A stretch of DNA of 64,000 nt from Ascaris suum. Its lineage: Eukaryota; Nematoda; Chromadorea; Rhabditida; Ascarididae. Location: positions 5,015,065-5,079,064 of the forward strand of contig CM024171.1 in assembly GCA_013433145.1 (NCBI GenBank). The letters are read 5' to 3'. Below, in pieces: positions 12,700 through 32,466 of this stretch. The translations under genes were made by a program, and so were the position numbers. Each line of letters starts with the position of its first letter. Within the stretch, counting starts at the first letter, position 1. Under the pieces are notes generated by a model. That model was not told where the DNA came from. It ran no database searches and saw only the letters and a program-made list of their open reading frames with translations.

Positions 12700-14670
12700 G
12701 TATCGTTCGCTCAGACTCCCCAGCCTGTCAGCTGCATATTGAGATTTTCGCGTGACTGCTCGAGGTGACGGTGGCTCGACGAGCAGAAGATCGCTGCTGA
12801 CTCGCTACTTAAGCATATTCGCGCCTCTGCTTATGCTTCTTTTTCCCTTGCTTCAGAAAGCAAAGCATTGAAAGCTTTCTTTGTCGCATTCTTCATAGAA
12901 GCATGTTTGCAGTGTTCTTATGCCTAAGTGTGATTTTCAGCACCCACAGCTTACCACCATGTTTGATATCGTGGCCGTCGCTTTCCTCTGATTCAGCTTC
13001 TGCTACCTCACAGCCCTTCAGGATTATCAAAATGAGCGCTTCGTCGTCAGCGAATGTTTAATCGTCACAGTCCTCCTCGGCGGCTCCCAAGATTGCTAAC
13101 TTGTGTTCCTTTTTGCGCTGTTCACCAAACAGTTTTGAACAAAATAGACATTGGCTTCAGTGTTCCCTGCCTCAAGGTTTAGGGGAGACCGCTTGATTGG
13201 TGCAATTGAAAGTGCTGATTCCGGTTGATGGACCAAGCTATCCAATTTTAGTTGGAAGCCATCTCCTCATTCGCTGTATCCAGCCGTCGGTTAGATTCAG
13301 CCAGAGTGCCTATCAACATCCGCACTGCGTTGACTTCTCCATGAAGGGCGCTCGCACTTCTCTCGGCTATTTTGCCAGCGTTTTCTCGACACCAACGCGC
13401 GCAACGAGAAACAAACGAAGCATTTTATTTCTCATGCGTTTTTTCGAGTGTGGAAAAGCAGAATGCTTCAAGTTGCAGAATTTACCATCGCAGCATATAA
13501 AAACTCGCTCCCCTTTCGCGGATTTTCTCGACATCAAGAACGGAGTTCTGCTGTACACAATGTTCCTTGCAACAGCTTTAATTTCTTACATCTTAAGTTC
13601 TGCCTATACCTTATCAGTATAAAGGGTCGTAGAATTTATGAATTTTTGTGGGCTAACTGCACATAATACAGAGCAATTTATAAAATGTTTGAGACGGAAA
13701 ATATAACCTAATATAGCTCAGGAAGATTTCGGCTCATTACTGTAAAGTTCACGAAACTGATGCCCTGAAGCATTAAAAAAACTTGAGAAACTTCCGACAT
13801 CGTGAATATACAACATAATAGAATTTTCGAAACTTTAGAGGAAGTGAACTATACTACAATAATTTCAGAAGTCAGAGAATTGGCAACATCAGTTTGCAAA
13901 GCTTCTGCTTACTGCTATTCTCTAATATTCATCAAATATTTCTTCTTGTTGCTTCTTCTTGTTTTGTTAGACTCAATAGCGAGTTGCATATCACTTACCA
14001 CTTTTCTGGAAAGACAGATTCAGACCTTTTCGACTCTATAAAGATAAAAAGCATCTAGAAGGAGAATGGGCAGCACAGATTGTGGCAGGTTTTTCCCGTG
14101 GTAATGTGATCTGCGTCGCTTTTTATTTCGATTCCGGTCAGACTGTTTCCTCATGAACCGGAGGTGCTTTCTTTTATTCTAAACGTGATTTTCGTTAATT
14201 TCGGATTGAAAATACAGATGTGTCACGCACTTTTTGGGAGGTTTATTTTTCTATAATTTCAATTAAATCAGTTTGCATTGAATGATTTTTGCAAAAACAT
14301 GCTGGAAATGTGGGACTTCCAGCACCACTGCAATGCAAACTTGTGCATAAACACGAAGTCGAAAGAATTTCGATGCGCATGACTTTATACATTGACAGAT
14401 TTTTCATGCCGCGGTCTTCTTTGTACATGGCCTTGATATTTCCAGGCCTTCACCCCTCTTTTCCCGCTAATCTTATGCACTGCGAAAGAGAGCACATTTC
14501 TGGCACGACCTGATTTTTTTCAATTCCAGGGCTTTATTTGTAATTCTATCAAATCTTGATGCTCTGTTTGACTACATATGGACGAATTTATTTATAAAAT
14601 CTCAGATTAGATCCCGGTATAGTCTTTTGCAACAAATCGCTGTTTCCCAAATAACACTTTCATTTTCAGC
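12700..14670. other. Region without a supported gene
   Basis: The longest ORF (13197-13622, plus, 141 aa) shows no motif, splice context or family resemblance that I recognise and has a hydrophobic low-information C-terminus. Nothing else was supported. Confidence 0.35.
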
Positions 14671-14947
14671 GAATCTTATTCAAACACACTGCTTGACGCA
14701 GTTCGGTCATGTTCCTGCCACGCTAAGGAGAAATGTTTTAGTTCGGACGGGTAAAATCCGCGTTCCTAACATCTCTCACGGAGATGCAGTAGCCCATGAG
14801 ATCACCGGCAGAGGTACCGTGACCCTTGCGGAGTGCTTACGCCTAAAGGGATCTTTGAAGCATGAGACACTCGCCGTTCAAGACCGACGGATAGTTTTTC
14901 CCCAGAAGGCCTGGAGAGAGAAGAAGATCGTGAACATCGAACGCTAA
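14671..14947 (+). CDS. Unidentified coding-like ORF (possible terminal exon)
   Basis: After an ATTTTCAG acceptor ending at about 14670 there is an open frame of about 90 codons to a TAA at 14947. It is rich in basic and hydrophilic residues, includes ITGRGTVTLAECLRLKGSL, and has balanced codon use unlike the AT-rich surroundings. I cannot assign it to a family. No upstream exon was found with confidence, so it may be the last exon of an unrecognised gene, a pseudogene fragment or a chance ORF. Confidence 0.3.
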
Positions 14948-15719
14948 GCTGAGTACGAAACATCGATGTACAAAACACTTGAATATGAACCAAATTACGA
15001 TGAAACAAATGCGATGTTATATGCAGAAAGGAGCGAATTGCTATTGCAATCTCAACCCATCACGCCTGCACAAAGAGTATTTAAATGCACGAGCGTATAT
15101 GCGAGAGGAGGAGGGGAAAGGATTCCTTCTCTTTTGGAAAAAATATCTTCGGTGAATGATAAAATCAAAGCGGCGAAATTTTCATTTGCCAGATAATTAT
15201 CAACTTCATTTCGCCCATCTAAATTTCACGATAAATCACACTGGACGTGTTACTTTCTGAAAATCCGCCAGTGCACATTAAAGCACATAATGCTTCATCA
15301 TTACCTACCAACTGGTCACTTTAGCCCCCATGCCGTTATTAATCGTATGTGGTAACTCTTCAATTCCTTAATCACATACACAAAGTCTCTGAACAATTTT
15401 CCCAACTCGAGTGGGTGGGGTAAAATTTTAAGAAACTCACGTAAAATATACATAATGAGGGAAAAACGTTCGGAAGAGTTGGCACAATCAACACTTTTGC
15501 ATTCCATCAATCAGTTCCATAGTTGTCAATTTGTTTCGTGTCTGTGCGTCTGTTTGTTTATCTGTACCTTTTGGTCCATGAATTAGCATTTGCCAATAAA
15601 TTAACGTACAGTTGGCCGATTCACTCGCTTCGTTGAAGGTCAGCCAAATTTCAATCGAACACGAACTTCTAGGCAACATCGTTTGTGCACCTAATCGGAA
15701 TATGCCCCGTGGTTGCCTA

Positions 15720-15800
15720 TCATTTGATGTCTTTGTTGTCAGTTGCTATCATTGTTGTCATTGACGTCATTTGATCATTTGATGTCGTTTGACGTCGTTT
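15720..15800. repeat. Low-complexity GTCATTTGAT/TTGACGTC repeat
   Basis: Imperfect short repeats of TTTGATGTC, GTTGTCATTGACGTCA and TTTGACGTCGTT are clustered over about 80 bp. The TGACGTCA-like units resemble CRE palindromes but are more simply explained by local slippage. Confidence 0.5.
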
Positions 15801-16152
15801 ATTTGTTCAACTCCAACCTCTGTTTGTTAACTTCATTTTCGATGAGCCCTCACAGGTTATTAGTAGATAAGATAGCGAAAGGTGAACAGACCGTCGTGTA
15901 CCGGCTACAACGAAGATGGAGTTATAGCAAGGAAGGTTATTGAAATGATAAAAACAAATAAGCATGTTGAGGAAGGTAAAAATGTGGTTCAAAATACGCT
16001 GATAACTAAAACAAATGAGACATAATAAATGCTGCATAAACACTTTTCATATCTGAAGGCTAACTTTTTACGCTGATCCGTATGTACCGTATTCAGTATG
16101 ACTCCATAATCAGAACGAGGCCAGCGTGAGTAAAGCACGCGCCATAACGCGA

Positions 16153-16506
16153 TTATATCTCAAATGATATAACCATCTCTGCAATGATGCAGCATAGATA
16201 CAAATTTTTCGGCATTTTTAACATTCTGCAGTCTGATGGATTAACTTGAAAACCTTTCTTGGGAAATATCAATACTCCGGTTTTTTCAAGTGCTGACTTG
16301 AATCTATGGACAGCACAGATAGACGCAGACACAATGCATGTGTCCACTCGAGAACGAGACGCCGTAATCCGTGCCGGAATTGCATAAGTGCAAAGCCGTT
16401 CCCACATCCTCTTTTTTACATCAAGTACTAATTGTTCCCATTTTCCGTCTACATTGTTGCCTCGGCTTATGTTAGTTTTTGCGATTAATGCTTCTCTTAA
16501 GCAAAA
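16153..16506 (-). CDS. Unidentified coding-like ORF, 117 codons open
   Basis: The minus-strand frame stays open from 16506 (just after a TAA) to a stop at 16153. An internal ATG at 16407 begins MWERLCTYAIPARI; upstream in the same frame is GNNVDGKWEQLVLDVKKR. Composition is protein-like: mixed charged and hydrophobic residues with several Cys (positions include CTY, DTC, SIC, DCR). No domain was recognised and no neighbouring exons could be joined. It could be an exon of a lost or fast-evolving gene, or part of a decayed mobile element. Confidence 0.3.
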   Translation of the reverse strand, partial: FCLREALIAKTNISRGNNVDGKWEQLVLDVKKRMWERLCTYAIPARITASRSRVDTCIVSASICAVHRFKSALEKTGVLIFPKKGFQVNPSDCRMLKMPKNLYLCCIIAEMVISFEI

Positions 16507-18153
16507 TTATTTCATGCACAGTTAATCGCCCCTTATTTGGCTACTTTCCTCCCTCATGCTTTGAATTAATAAATTCTCTATTCCTCTTCATTTTTGCTCA
16601 GTTAAAGCGACGTGAAATAAGAATGAGCAGTGATCAAACTATATATTTGATGCATTTTCCACATATCGTCTCTTACTGAAATCGGTTAAGAGCACAGGCA
16701 CATCCACTACAATTGTATTTTGCTTTCTCTTTAGGGTTTGTGCTGTAGTCTGTAGTGAAGATCATCGACCGCGCAGAGGTGCAAAAATTCGTGCTGAATA
16801 TCTTCGAACATCAACTTCATGTTTACCACTCATCTATTTGAAGTCCTTCTTATCAGTCGTTTCAGGAGGCCAAAACAAAACTACAAACCGCAGTGTTGAT
16901 AAATTGTTGATATCGTTCTCAAAGAGATGTAAACTTGCTATATAGTTTCCTGTACAACGCTCCCAATAGGCATACGTATTTTGGATAGTGGGGTCTGGCA
17001 ACGGTGTGTAATGATTCGATGTGGAAATTGGCTCGCCTGTGGTGTAGTCGCGATACTAGTTTTTACCGCTGCTATAGGAACGACTCGTAAACATTGTTGC
17101 CTCGTGAGATGAATTTAATCGAATGAACTTAAGACGTTGCCGTTCTCCCTTCATCCTATTTCCATTAGAGTATAAAACTAGGTGAATTATGGTTTATTTA
17201 TAATAAAACTTACAAAAAATATTCAAAATCGAAAAGAAGGAAAAATACTGACGGGAAAAACCATTGAAAATTCTCAGAATTTATGAAACTTTGAAACAAT
17301 TTATCGCATTTTAAAACTTATAGCACATAAGCTACCGAAAATAATTTGAAGTAGCGGGAATTGTCATGTTTAGTAGTTGTGATGATATGCTGCTGTAACA
17401 TATTTATTGAAATATTCTTCGACTAAGGACTACACGACAGATAGCAAGAAAGTGAGTTATAATAACACAGTTATTAGTTAAAAATTATACGCCGAGTGGG
17501 TCACAGGCTATAAGATGTATGCACAAGTATCCGCATTCTTGTAGCGATAGTGCTCTTGGTTACATTCGCAGTTCACTTATTCGGAAAACTTGTACACAGA
17601 AGTTGATTCCTCTACTATCGCGCCTTCATCGCGTATGCTTTGTACACGTAATACAGTCTTTAAATTTTAAATCAACCTTAGCATGTTATAACTTTGTAAT
17701 TTACTTTGATTTATGTGAAAGCATCATATCGTTTTTGCAAAGCAAATGCACATTACAATGTGTGCCTCACCTTTGCAGCTTGCATACCCTTTCATAAGAT
17801 TTATCCAACTTTACGCGGTGACATCCAACAACTTTATTTGCAGTAATATTTGCAATCGCTAGTTTGTAAAGCGTGATAAAAGTAAATACGAAATGAATGT
17901 AGAAGTTTATATCCTTGAAAGTTGATGTTGAAACCTAATTGGAATGTAGAAATAGATTAAGTGCACACTCTTATTGCTGCGCCAATTGCTTTGAAAGAGT
18001 CATTTCATGGAATTTTTCATTTGCGCAGTTCAATATTTTGCGCTATTTATTTTTGTTCTAGAGAGGAGAAGTTAAATTTCACCAAAGAGAGAAGAAAGAC
18101 TTCTCTTCGACAGCACCGATATTCGTCTACACGACAGTACCTATACTGCATCA

Positions 18154-18163
18154 ATTTTTGCAG
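18154..18163 (+). promoter_or_regulatory. Candidate trans-splice acceptor before the P450 start
   Basis: TTTTTGCAG ends at 18163, three bases before the ATG at 18167. An acceptor this close to a start codon with no preceding coding exon is typical of nematode spliced-leader addition sites. Inference from position and consensus only. Confidence 0.55.
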
Positions 18164-18166
18164 AAA

Positions 18167-26132
<7,966 letters not shown>

Positions 26133-26622
26133 TCGATGGAACGATTGATCGATCGACGAGCGAACAGAACGCACTGAAATATTTTGCGCGCCTGCGACGT
26201 CCAAGTCCCACTTGGTAGAAAGTAGAATGGAAATCGGAAGGATGACTAATAATCGGCCAGTAGTTAAAGAGGTAAACGAAAGAGGTGCTAAGAAGCTCTT
26301 TCTGCCTTCTTCCATCTCAAAAGAGGAAATGCTGGCTACAAAGGGAACCGAAGCACAGAAATGGTGTCATAACAGAGCATATCCCTTGCTGTACCGACCC
26401 GGAAGTTGAAATTCCAATTAGCGTTTTATTAACTGAATTCAGTTATAGAAACCTCAACCCGATCAGCAACAAAATGGCACATAATTTAACACTCACATGA
26501 CCGAGAACTCGTAGTGTACCAAATAAGCAAAAGAACTGAGCCCCGCCTTCCGTTATAACACATCTCGGCTGTGAACATTCATTACGTTATAGACTCAATA
26601 ACAAGGAATATTATCACTCTGT
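26133..26622. other. P450 3' flank
   Basis: About 490 bp between the P450 stop codon and the edge of repeat copy A. It should contain the P450 3'UTR. No exact AATAAA was seen and no exon is supported. Confidence 0.4.
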
Positions 26623-29600
26623 ATAAATCCTTTCTCTTGAAATTCTTCCCTGGTGTCGGTTTATTATTTAACCATTAGATTTTTTCATTTCTCAGTCTAT
26701 TACTTGTATATCGAATATCTCGTAGAAATAAAACTTCATTGTATAATATACTCATAGCACCTATTCGATTGAACAATTTCGGACATGTAACATTCTCAGA
26801 ACAACACTTTTTACAACTTCTAGTGATTGCTTCAAAGGGGGAATTTACGCGTTGCATTATTATCACTACCCTCCGATGATTCCACCTCAATCTAACAAAA
26901 CTAATTGAAATTCACTTCTTTTTTGAAAAACAAAATTATCGCGCTGTTAAATATTGTGGTGTTCGCCTTATAACTTTATCGAATACGTCATCCAATTTCC
27001 TAGAGACGTACTCCACGGTTGAGTGGTACTACCGCAGAAATATCTTTTCTCAAAAACCTATAATTTAAGGGATAAACACAGCCCATGGAAGCGACAAACA
27101 AACCCTTACTGGAGTATTAGAGTACCATCTGAGGATTAGATCTACAGTATTAAGTAGGTCACAAGAAACATACTATTACAGCACCACCCGACGATCTCGC
27201 CGAAGATGATCTATCACGACGAGATCACAAAGCTTTCTTCAACATCCGAAAGTGTACTACAACATCAACGAATTTAAAAACTAAACCACGACAACAAAAC
27301 TCCGAACATTCGCAGCATATAGATTCAGTAATAGCAGCAGCACTGCGGCAACAAAAGGCATCCGAAAATAGGAGAACGACTCCTTACAAATTATTGTGCT
27401 ATCTAATCGTAGGCACAAACGATGGGAGGAATCGATCTTGTCGAGCGCCAGTGCCTCGAAGGAAGCGCAGAGGAATTTTTTTGGCCCAGAATCCTAAACA
27501 TTTTTGAGGAAGGAAAGTCGAATATGAGAGGTACGCGCTTTCTCCCTCCCTCAGTGGTTTTCTGCATCGGCTAATGGTGCTGCTTATTTGCCACGGTGAG
27601 AGGAAATAGATATCAACATATAATACGACACATTCGAAGTACTGACGAAGTTGATACCTCTCCTATAACGATTAGGTATAATCTTCAAGAACAGATGCCA
27701 AAAAGTGAAAAGTACTTGAAATTAGCAAATGGAATTTGTAATGAATGTCACTGTTTTCGAATGCATGCATACATTACTTTAAAATAAAGAATGTTAAGTG
27801 CCGAGTGTGGAACCGTATGATGAGATCAACAATCCACTCAAATTGTGTGATCATGTTAGAAAAATTAAGAATAAAGAATAAAATGAAAGATCGTAAAGAA
27901 CGAAAGAAAATAGAAAACGCAGCAACAACAGATACAGACGAGAAGAAAGTTTGCAGCAAACGAAGAAACTACAGAAATGGGAATACTCAAAAAGTAGAAT
28001 ATACTTCGGAGATAAAGAAATCATATAAAATATTTGAATGCATGAAGAAGTACTCCATTCAAAAGCGCTTCTAATGAGCAATAAATACACCTATCGCAAA
28101 ATCTTGACTATGTGCCAATCGGTTCCCCTCCATCCTTTGAAAAATTGAAAACACCGAAGCTTAACCATGGTTTTATGATTAATACATTCTGATCGCGTCA
28201 TCGGAGAAAGTTTCCTTGAAAGATCTATCAGTGGCCGACAAGAGATCAACCGCAAATGATCAATATGTACCGCCCACTGGCAGCAACAGTAATATGCAGA
28301 CAGTAAGAAATATTCTTGCCAAATGATAAACGTCCTGTTCCGATCATAAAATCCACTACAATCACGTGTGCAATGATTCAGAACTGCTGCTACTGACTTA
28401 TATTTACCTCGCAAATTGTCAAAAATAATGACTCTACGCACGAAAAGCAAAAACTATCAACACCCATAAAGCGCATGAAATCATTGATATAAAGTGCTCT
28501 AACATGTGATTCGGCAGCTGTAACCTTTAACACTGCATTCAGGTACGCTAATAACCGACAAAGAAATTTCCGCCGCAAGATATGAAAATAGAAAGCGGTA
28601 AAAAAACCTCAAAAACTATTTCATCAAAGAGAGAAAAAAGGGGTTCATCAATGCAACGGCCAAAGAGCAGTGCAAATGCGATCCAATACCAAGGCGTTGT
28701 AAATATAAAGCACGAAGAGGACGCGTCAGCCGTCACAACTTCCCTATAGTGATATCGCAGCTTATGATAGAAAAAAAACACCTAGTCACATTTATAAAAT
28801 TCGACAGTCGTTTCGCATGACTGGAATGGATGCAACTTCAGAAAAAAATAAAATAAGTGAATCGCGCAATGAATTCAATAAGAGTATTATCTATCTAGTT
28901 CACCAACGGGGCAGTGAAGACACCAGTTCACTAAATGTGGGAAGGGGGAGGGGGAAAAGAATAGACACTTGCGTCTCGAATACTTCGACTGCTAGAGGAT
29001 CGCCTCGCAAAAACAGCAATCAGTTCGCTCAAATGAACATAAAACACAAACGCGGAAGTGAAGATCGAAACAATTCCTACTGTGGAACAAATGGAGGATG
29101 TGGAGACTCTTTTGCATTCATACTTGAGGTAACCAATCGAACAAGGATAGAAACATGCAATAAAGCGAGAATGAGAGCATTCAAATATGCCGATCAAATC
29201 TGCAAACGCACCAATCGTCGCCAACCGCAACCATATACTCCCCACACGGACTGAAAGAGCACTGTCGTATCGTATGCCAAACGTCTTTTGACCGTAATAC
29301 GAAATCGCTAAAAGCATAGATCACGGCTCAACAATACTACAACTTTGCTGCAAACGAAAGCAAGCCAGTAAATATGACACAAAAGTGGCAACGAAAAAGT
29401 CTTTCTGAAGGATGCAGTTACAGCGTGCCTCATTAATGTTTTCCGTTCAGGAGCGCTACCTTTTTTCCTCATAAATTGTGAGCTCTGTGAATTTTTTTTG
29501 AGTTATTCAAGTAAAAAATGATATAAAATTACATTCGATAAAGCGACTTTAATGTACTCCATATCTAGTTAGCCTTTCCACTACGAAATGCTACAATTTC

Positions 29601-30429
29601 AAAAAATGGAAGCATCAGTGGAACGGCTGACGCGATTTGCCTCTTTGTAGTCTCACTCAAACGATCGACCGTTTTCATAATTTACCAACAATAATAAGAC
29701 AGTGCAGTAGCCGAATAATCGTCATTTAACAGAATCTAACCATCGCGCATATCGCTTACAGTCATGCTTTTTGCCCAAGTTGTGATCACAAAGCTCCATA
29801 CGCCGAGCTCATGTCCATTCGAATCTATGATATATACTTATCCGACAGGTTCCACTGGGGGAGCCGTTTCAAACTGATTGCAAATTTCGAGACTTGCCAC
29901 GTGCCGCGTGCGGTTCATATCAAGAAATGACGACCGGCTATAGCAACTTTTTCACGCCGATCTGATTTCATTTTACAAGTAGTTACGTCGGAAATACGGC
30001 TTCTTGACAAAAGATCCGTATCGGCGGTTGATTCAGACAAGATGTGGCCGCATTAGGACTCATGTTTTATCAGTTGTGGGCAACATTTTACAAAATTACT
30101 GTTGATTTGATGAGCAGAATTGTAACGTAAATTTCGCTCCTATTTCTAGTACCACAATTTTACAAGGTTTAACTATAATTTCAAGATGTTTAAACTACGT
30201 CCTAATACATTTTATACTCGTTTTACCTAAATTTCCATGCCCCTCACACTTCCTCCTTCCAAAAAGCCAAGCGGTTTTAAAAGGCTCACTGATATGAGAG
30301 CTTTTAAGAACCTCCAACTCCGCACGTTCCTTCAATGTTGACAGATCAACTTGAGTACTGGTGCAAGACTGACATTCGTAACTCGAGCTGCGACGGTTCC
30401 CCAGCCTGAAACTACCGAGCACAGACACT
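26623..30429 (-). repeat. Large dispersed repeat, copy A (inverted, lacks the last 658 bp of copy B)
   Basis: The reverse complement of this segment is almost base-for-base identical to 43845-47650 (3807 versus 3806 bp), with only scattered substitutions and single-base indels. For example, the short ORF near 30300 reads STLKERAELE here and STLRERAELE in copy B. Identity stops at ATAAATCC (26623-26630) on the left and near GTGTCTGTGCTC (minus sense) on the right. No transposase, integrase, RT or helicase motif was seen in any frame. No terminal inverted repeat or clear target-site duplication was found by eye. Several ORFs of 60-145 aa are present but are duplicated passively on both strands. 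Confidence 0.95.
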
Positions 30430-32086
30430 CACGTATATACTTGGTTAAATGACTATGGATGAAATAAGCAAATCCTTAAGCGGTAACCATGAGTTGTAAA
30501 GCGATCACGCGCCAGACCGCAACAAGATAGGAAGACCCACTGCGGCATCTATATGGAGTTACTTGGATGCGGAGGGCTCAGGATCGTGATAGATGGAAGA
30601 GTTGCGGCGATGGAGGGAACGATGAAATCGACGAAATCACGGCTGTTTAAAGTATTCAAAATAAAGTAGCCTTGCCGAACTCCATCCGTCGCAGTGCACA
30701 TATAGCTATCGATGTCGAAGCGTTGCGCTGCGGCCACTGAGTCAATGTCGGCTCCCCAATGCAGAGTATCCACAGTGTTCAGCGCTGTGTCCAGTTTCCA
30801 TTACAGCACTTCGCCCACACTGTTATACGTGGCCGTGGATATGAACATCTCTGAAATCTACTCACACTCATTTATGATCTGAACTCTCATTTTAAGACAT
30901 TGTTTAGGGATTCCTCTGAAGCAGTGAATTGTTTTGTAACATTCAAAGCGATAACTATCCAAAGCTCAGTCTTCTGCGATATGTGAAGGTGATGAGAATC
31001 GATCGGATATCTGGATGATGATATCCCGTTCCCTTAATACAACACGCGAGTGCTCTGAAAAGCCGAAATGAATCGCTGGCTATCTAATGCTAACGCCACA
31101 TTCCATTGTTAGGAGCCCTTGTGCGAAATAAGCATGCTTGGAGCAGCCTTTAACATCCTAACGGCACTGTGCAAAAATGCGTGCCCATTAACTTTCTGAA
31201 GGTTGAGCACTGCACGCGGCTCATGCTGTTAGCAAGCTTCCGATCCGCTTTAGTCGACTTAATCATAGGTTGCATTGTCGAATGCGCAAACTTTGTTTCG
31301 ACAGGCTGTGCCCTTCGGATGCGAGAAACTGCTTACCATGATGCTGGGTGTAAAAACAATTGCCATCACCTCTGACTGCACCGTCGCTCATTCTCCTGGT
31401 TTCTTGATCGACTTGGAATGAACACGAGTCGGTGGACAGGTAACTTGCACGTGAGCCAAGTACTTCTTCTAAACGTTATTCAGCCATTCTAGATTAGTGG
31501 CTCGAAACGAGTGCTCTTGATAGCACCATCTTCTTTAGGATCTCCTCCACATGTTACGAATTGGCTTCTTTGGCTAGAGTTGCGCACTTCAAATGACTGC
31601 TTACATTGAAGGTTTCCTGCTTTGTACCACTTGTGATCGCCTGCTATATAAGTCGTAATTCTTCCAATTGGGAGCATGTCGCATTCGAGTCGCTTTATCC
31701 TTCTCGGTCCTGAGGGGTCTATGTCGGAAAGCAAGTGCTGCATGCAACAAGGTATGAGAATGCAATTAGCCATACGCTGAACGTGTCAGTTGGCTTTTTT
31801 ACCATCAAGAGAACTTACAATGCCCATTATCGGTATGACTAAAGGGAAAGAAATGAAATAGAGGAAACCCGGAACTGTCGAATTGAAGAACTCTTAACTG
31901 GTGATTATAACAATCGCATGAAAAATCCATTCATGAAGAGCCACAGCGAGTTCAACGCAACTTAAGAACGATTGGGTCATTTCAATAAGCCGTCGAGGGT
32001 CGTTTCATGAATTCAGTTCTCCATTAAGAACACAATATCATGGATGCACGAGAATAACGCATAAGATAACGGATAAGGCGACACTG
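30430..32086. other. Region without a supported gene
   Basis: ORFs at 30549-30773 and 31489-31773 (both minus) have somewhat protein-like composition, but no motif or splice partner was recognised and the first is preceded by an in-frame stop. They could be remnants of a mobile element. Confidence 0.3.
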
Positions 32087-32466
32087 AAATTTATGTCAAT
32101 TGACGTCATATAAGAAATCTCCGTTTAGGCATACCGATAATGAACAGAACTTTTCTATAACATCAATTTCTTATATGACGTCAATAATGGGAAGATTGAC
32201 TGGGCACATTTTAAAGAGCACATAAAACTCTATCAGAATCATTAATAACCTGAGACAAAAACAAGAACTTTTCTATAAGATCAATTTCGTTTCATGAAGA
32301 TTTCCCAAATCTTGTTCCTTTATGCACTTATAGGCCCTGATATATCGATGACCTGCAATTTTTGTCAATTGCGCGTCATATAAGAAATTGATCTTATAGA
32401 AAAGTTCTTGTTTTTGTCTCAGCTTATTAGTGATTCTGATAGAGCATTCAATGCTCTTTAAAATGT
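32087..32466. mobile_element. Hairpin-forming MITE-like element with nested inverted repeats
   Basis: The arm at 32205-32288 (CACATTTTAAAGAGCA ... AAGATCAATTTC) is the near-perfect inverse of 32384-32466 (GAAATTGATCTTATAG ... CTTTAAAATGTG), about 83 bp each with a spacer of about 95 bp. A second, shorter module recurs: GTCAATTGACGTCATATAAGAAAT at about 32096, its inverse at about 32150-32193, and a direct variant at about 32364-32390. There is no coding capacity. The structure fits a non-autonomous foldback or MITE; the ends and target-site duplication are not resolved. Confidence 0.75.

Noticed and set aside
28817..29254. 145-aa ORF in repeat copy A and its duplicate at 45020-45457
   Set aside because: Conserved only because the repeat copies are near-identical; the opposite strand is equally open and no domain is visible.
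30549..31773. Possible gag/pol remnants on the minus strand
   Set aside because: Composition is suggestive, but no retroviral or retrotransposon motif could be named and an in-frame stop precedes the first ORF.
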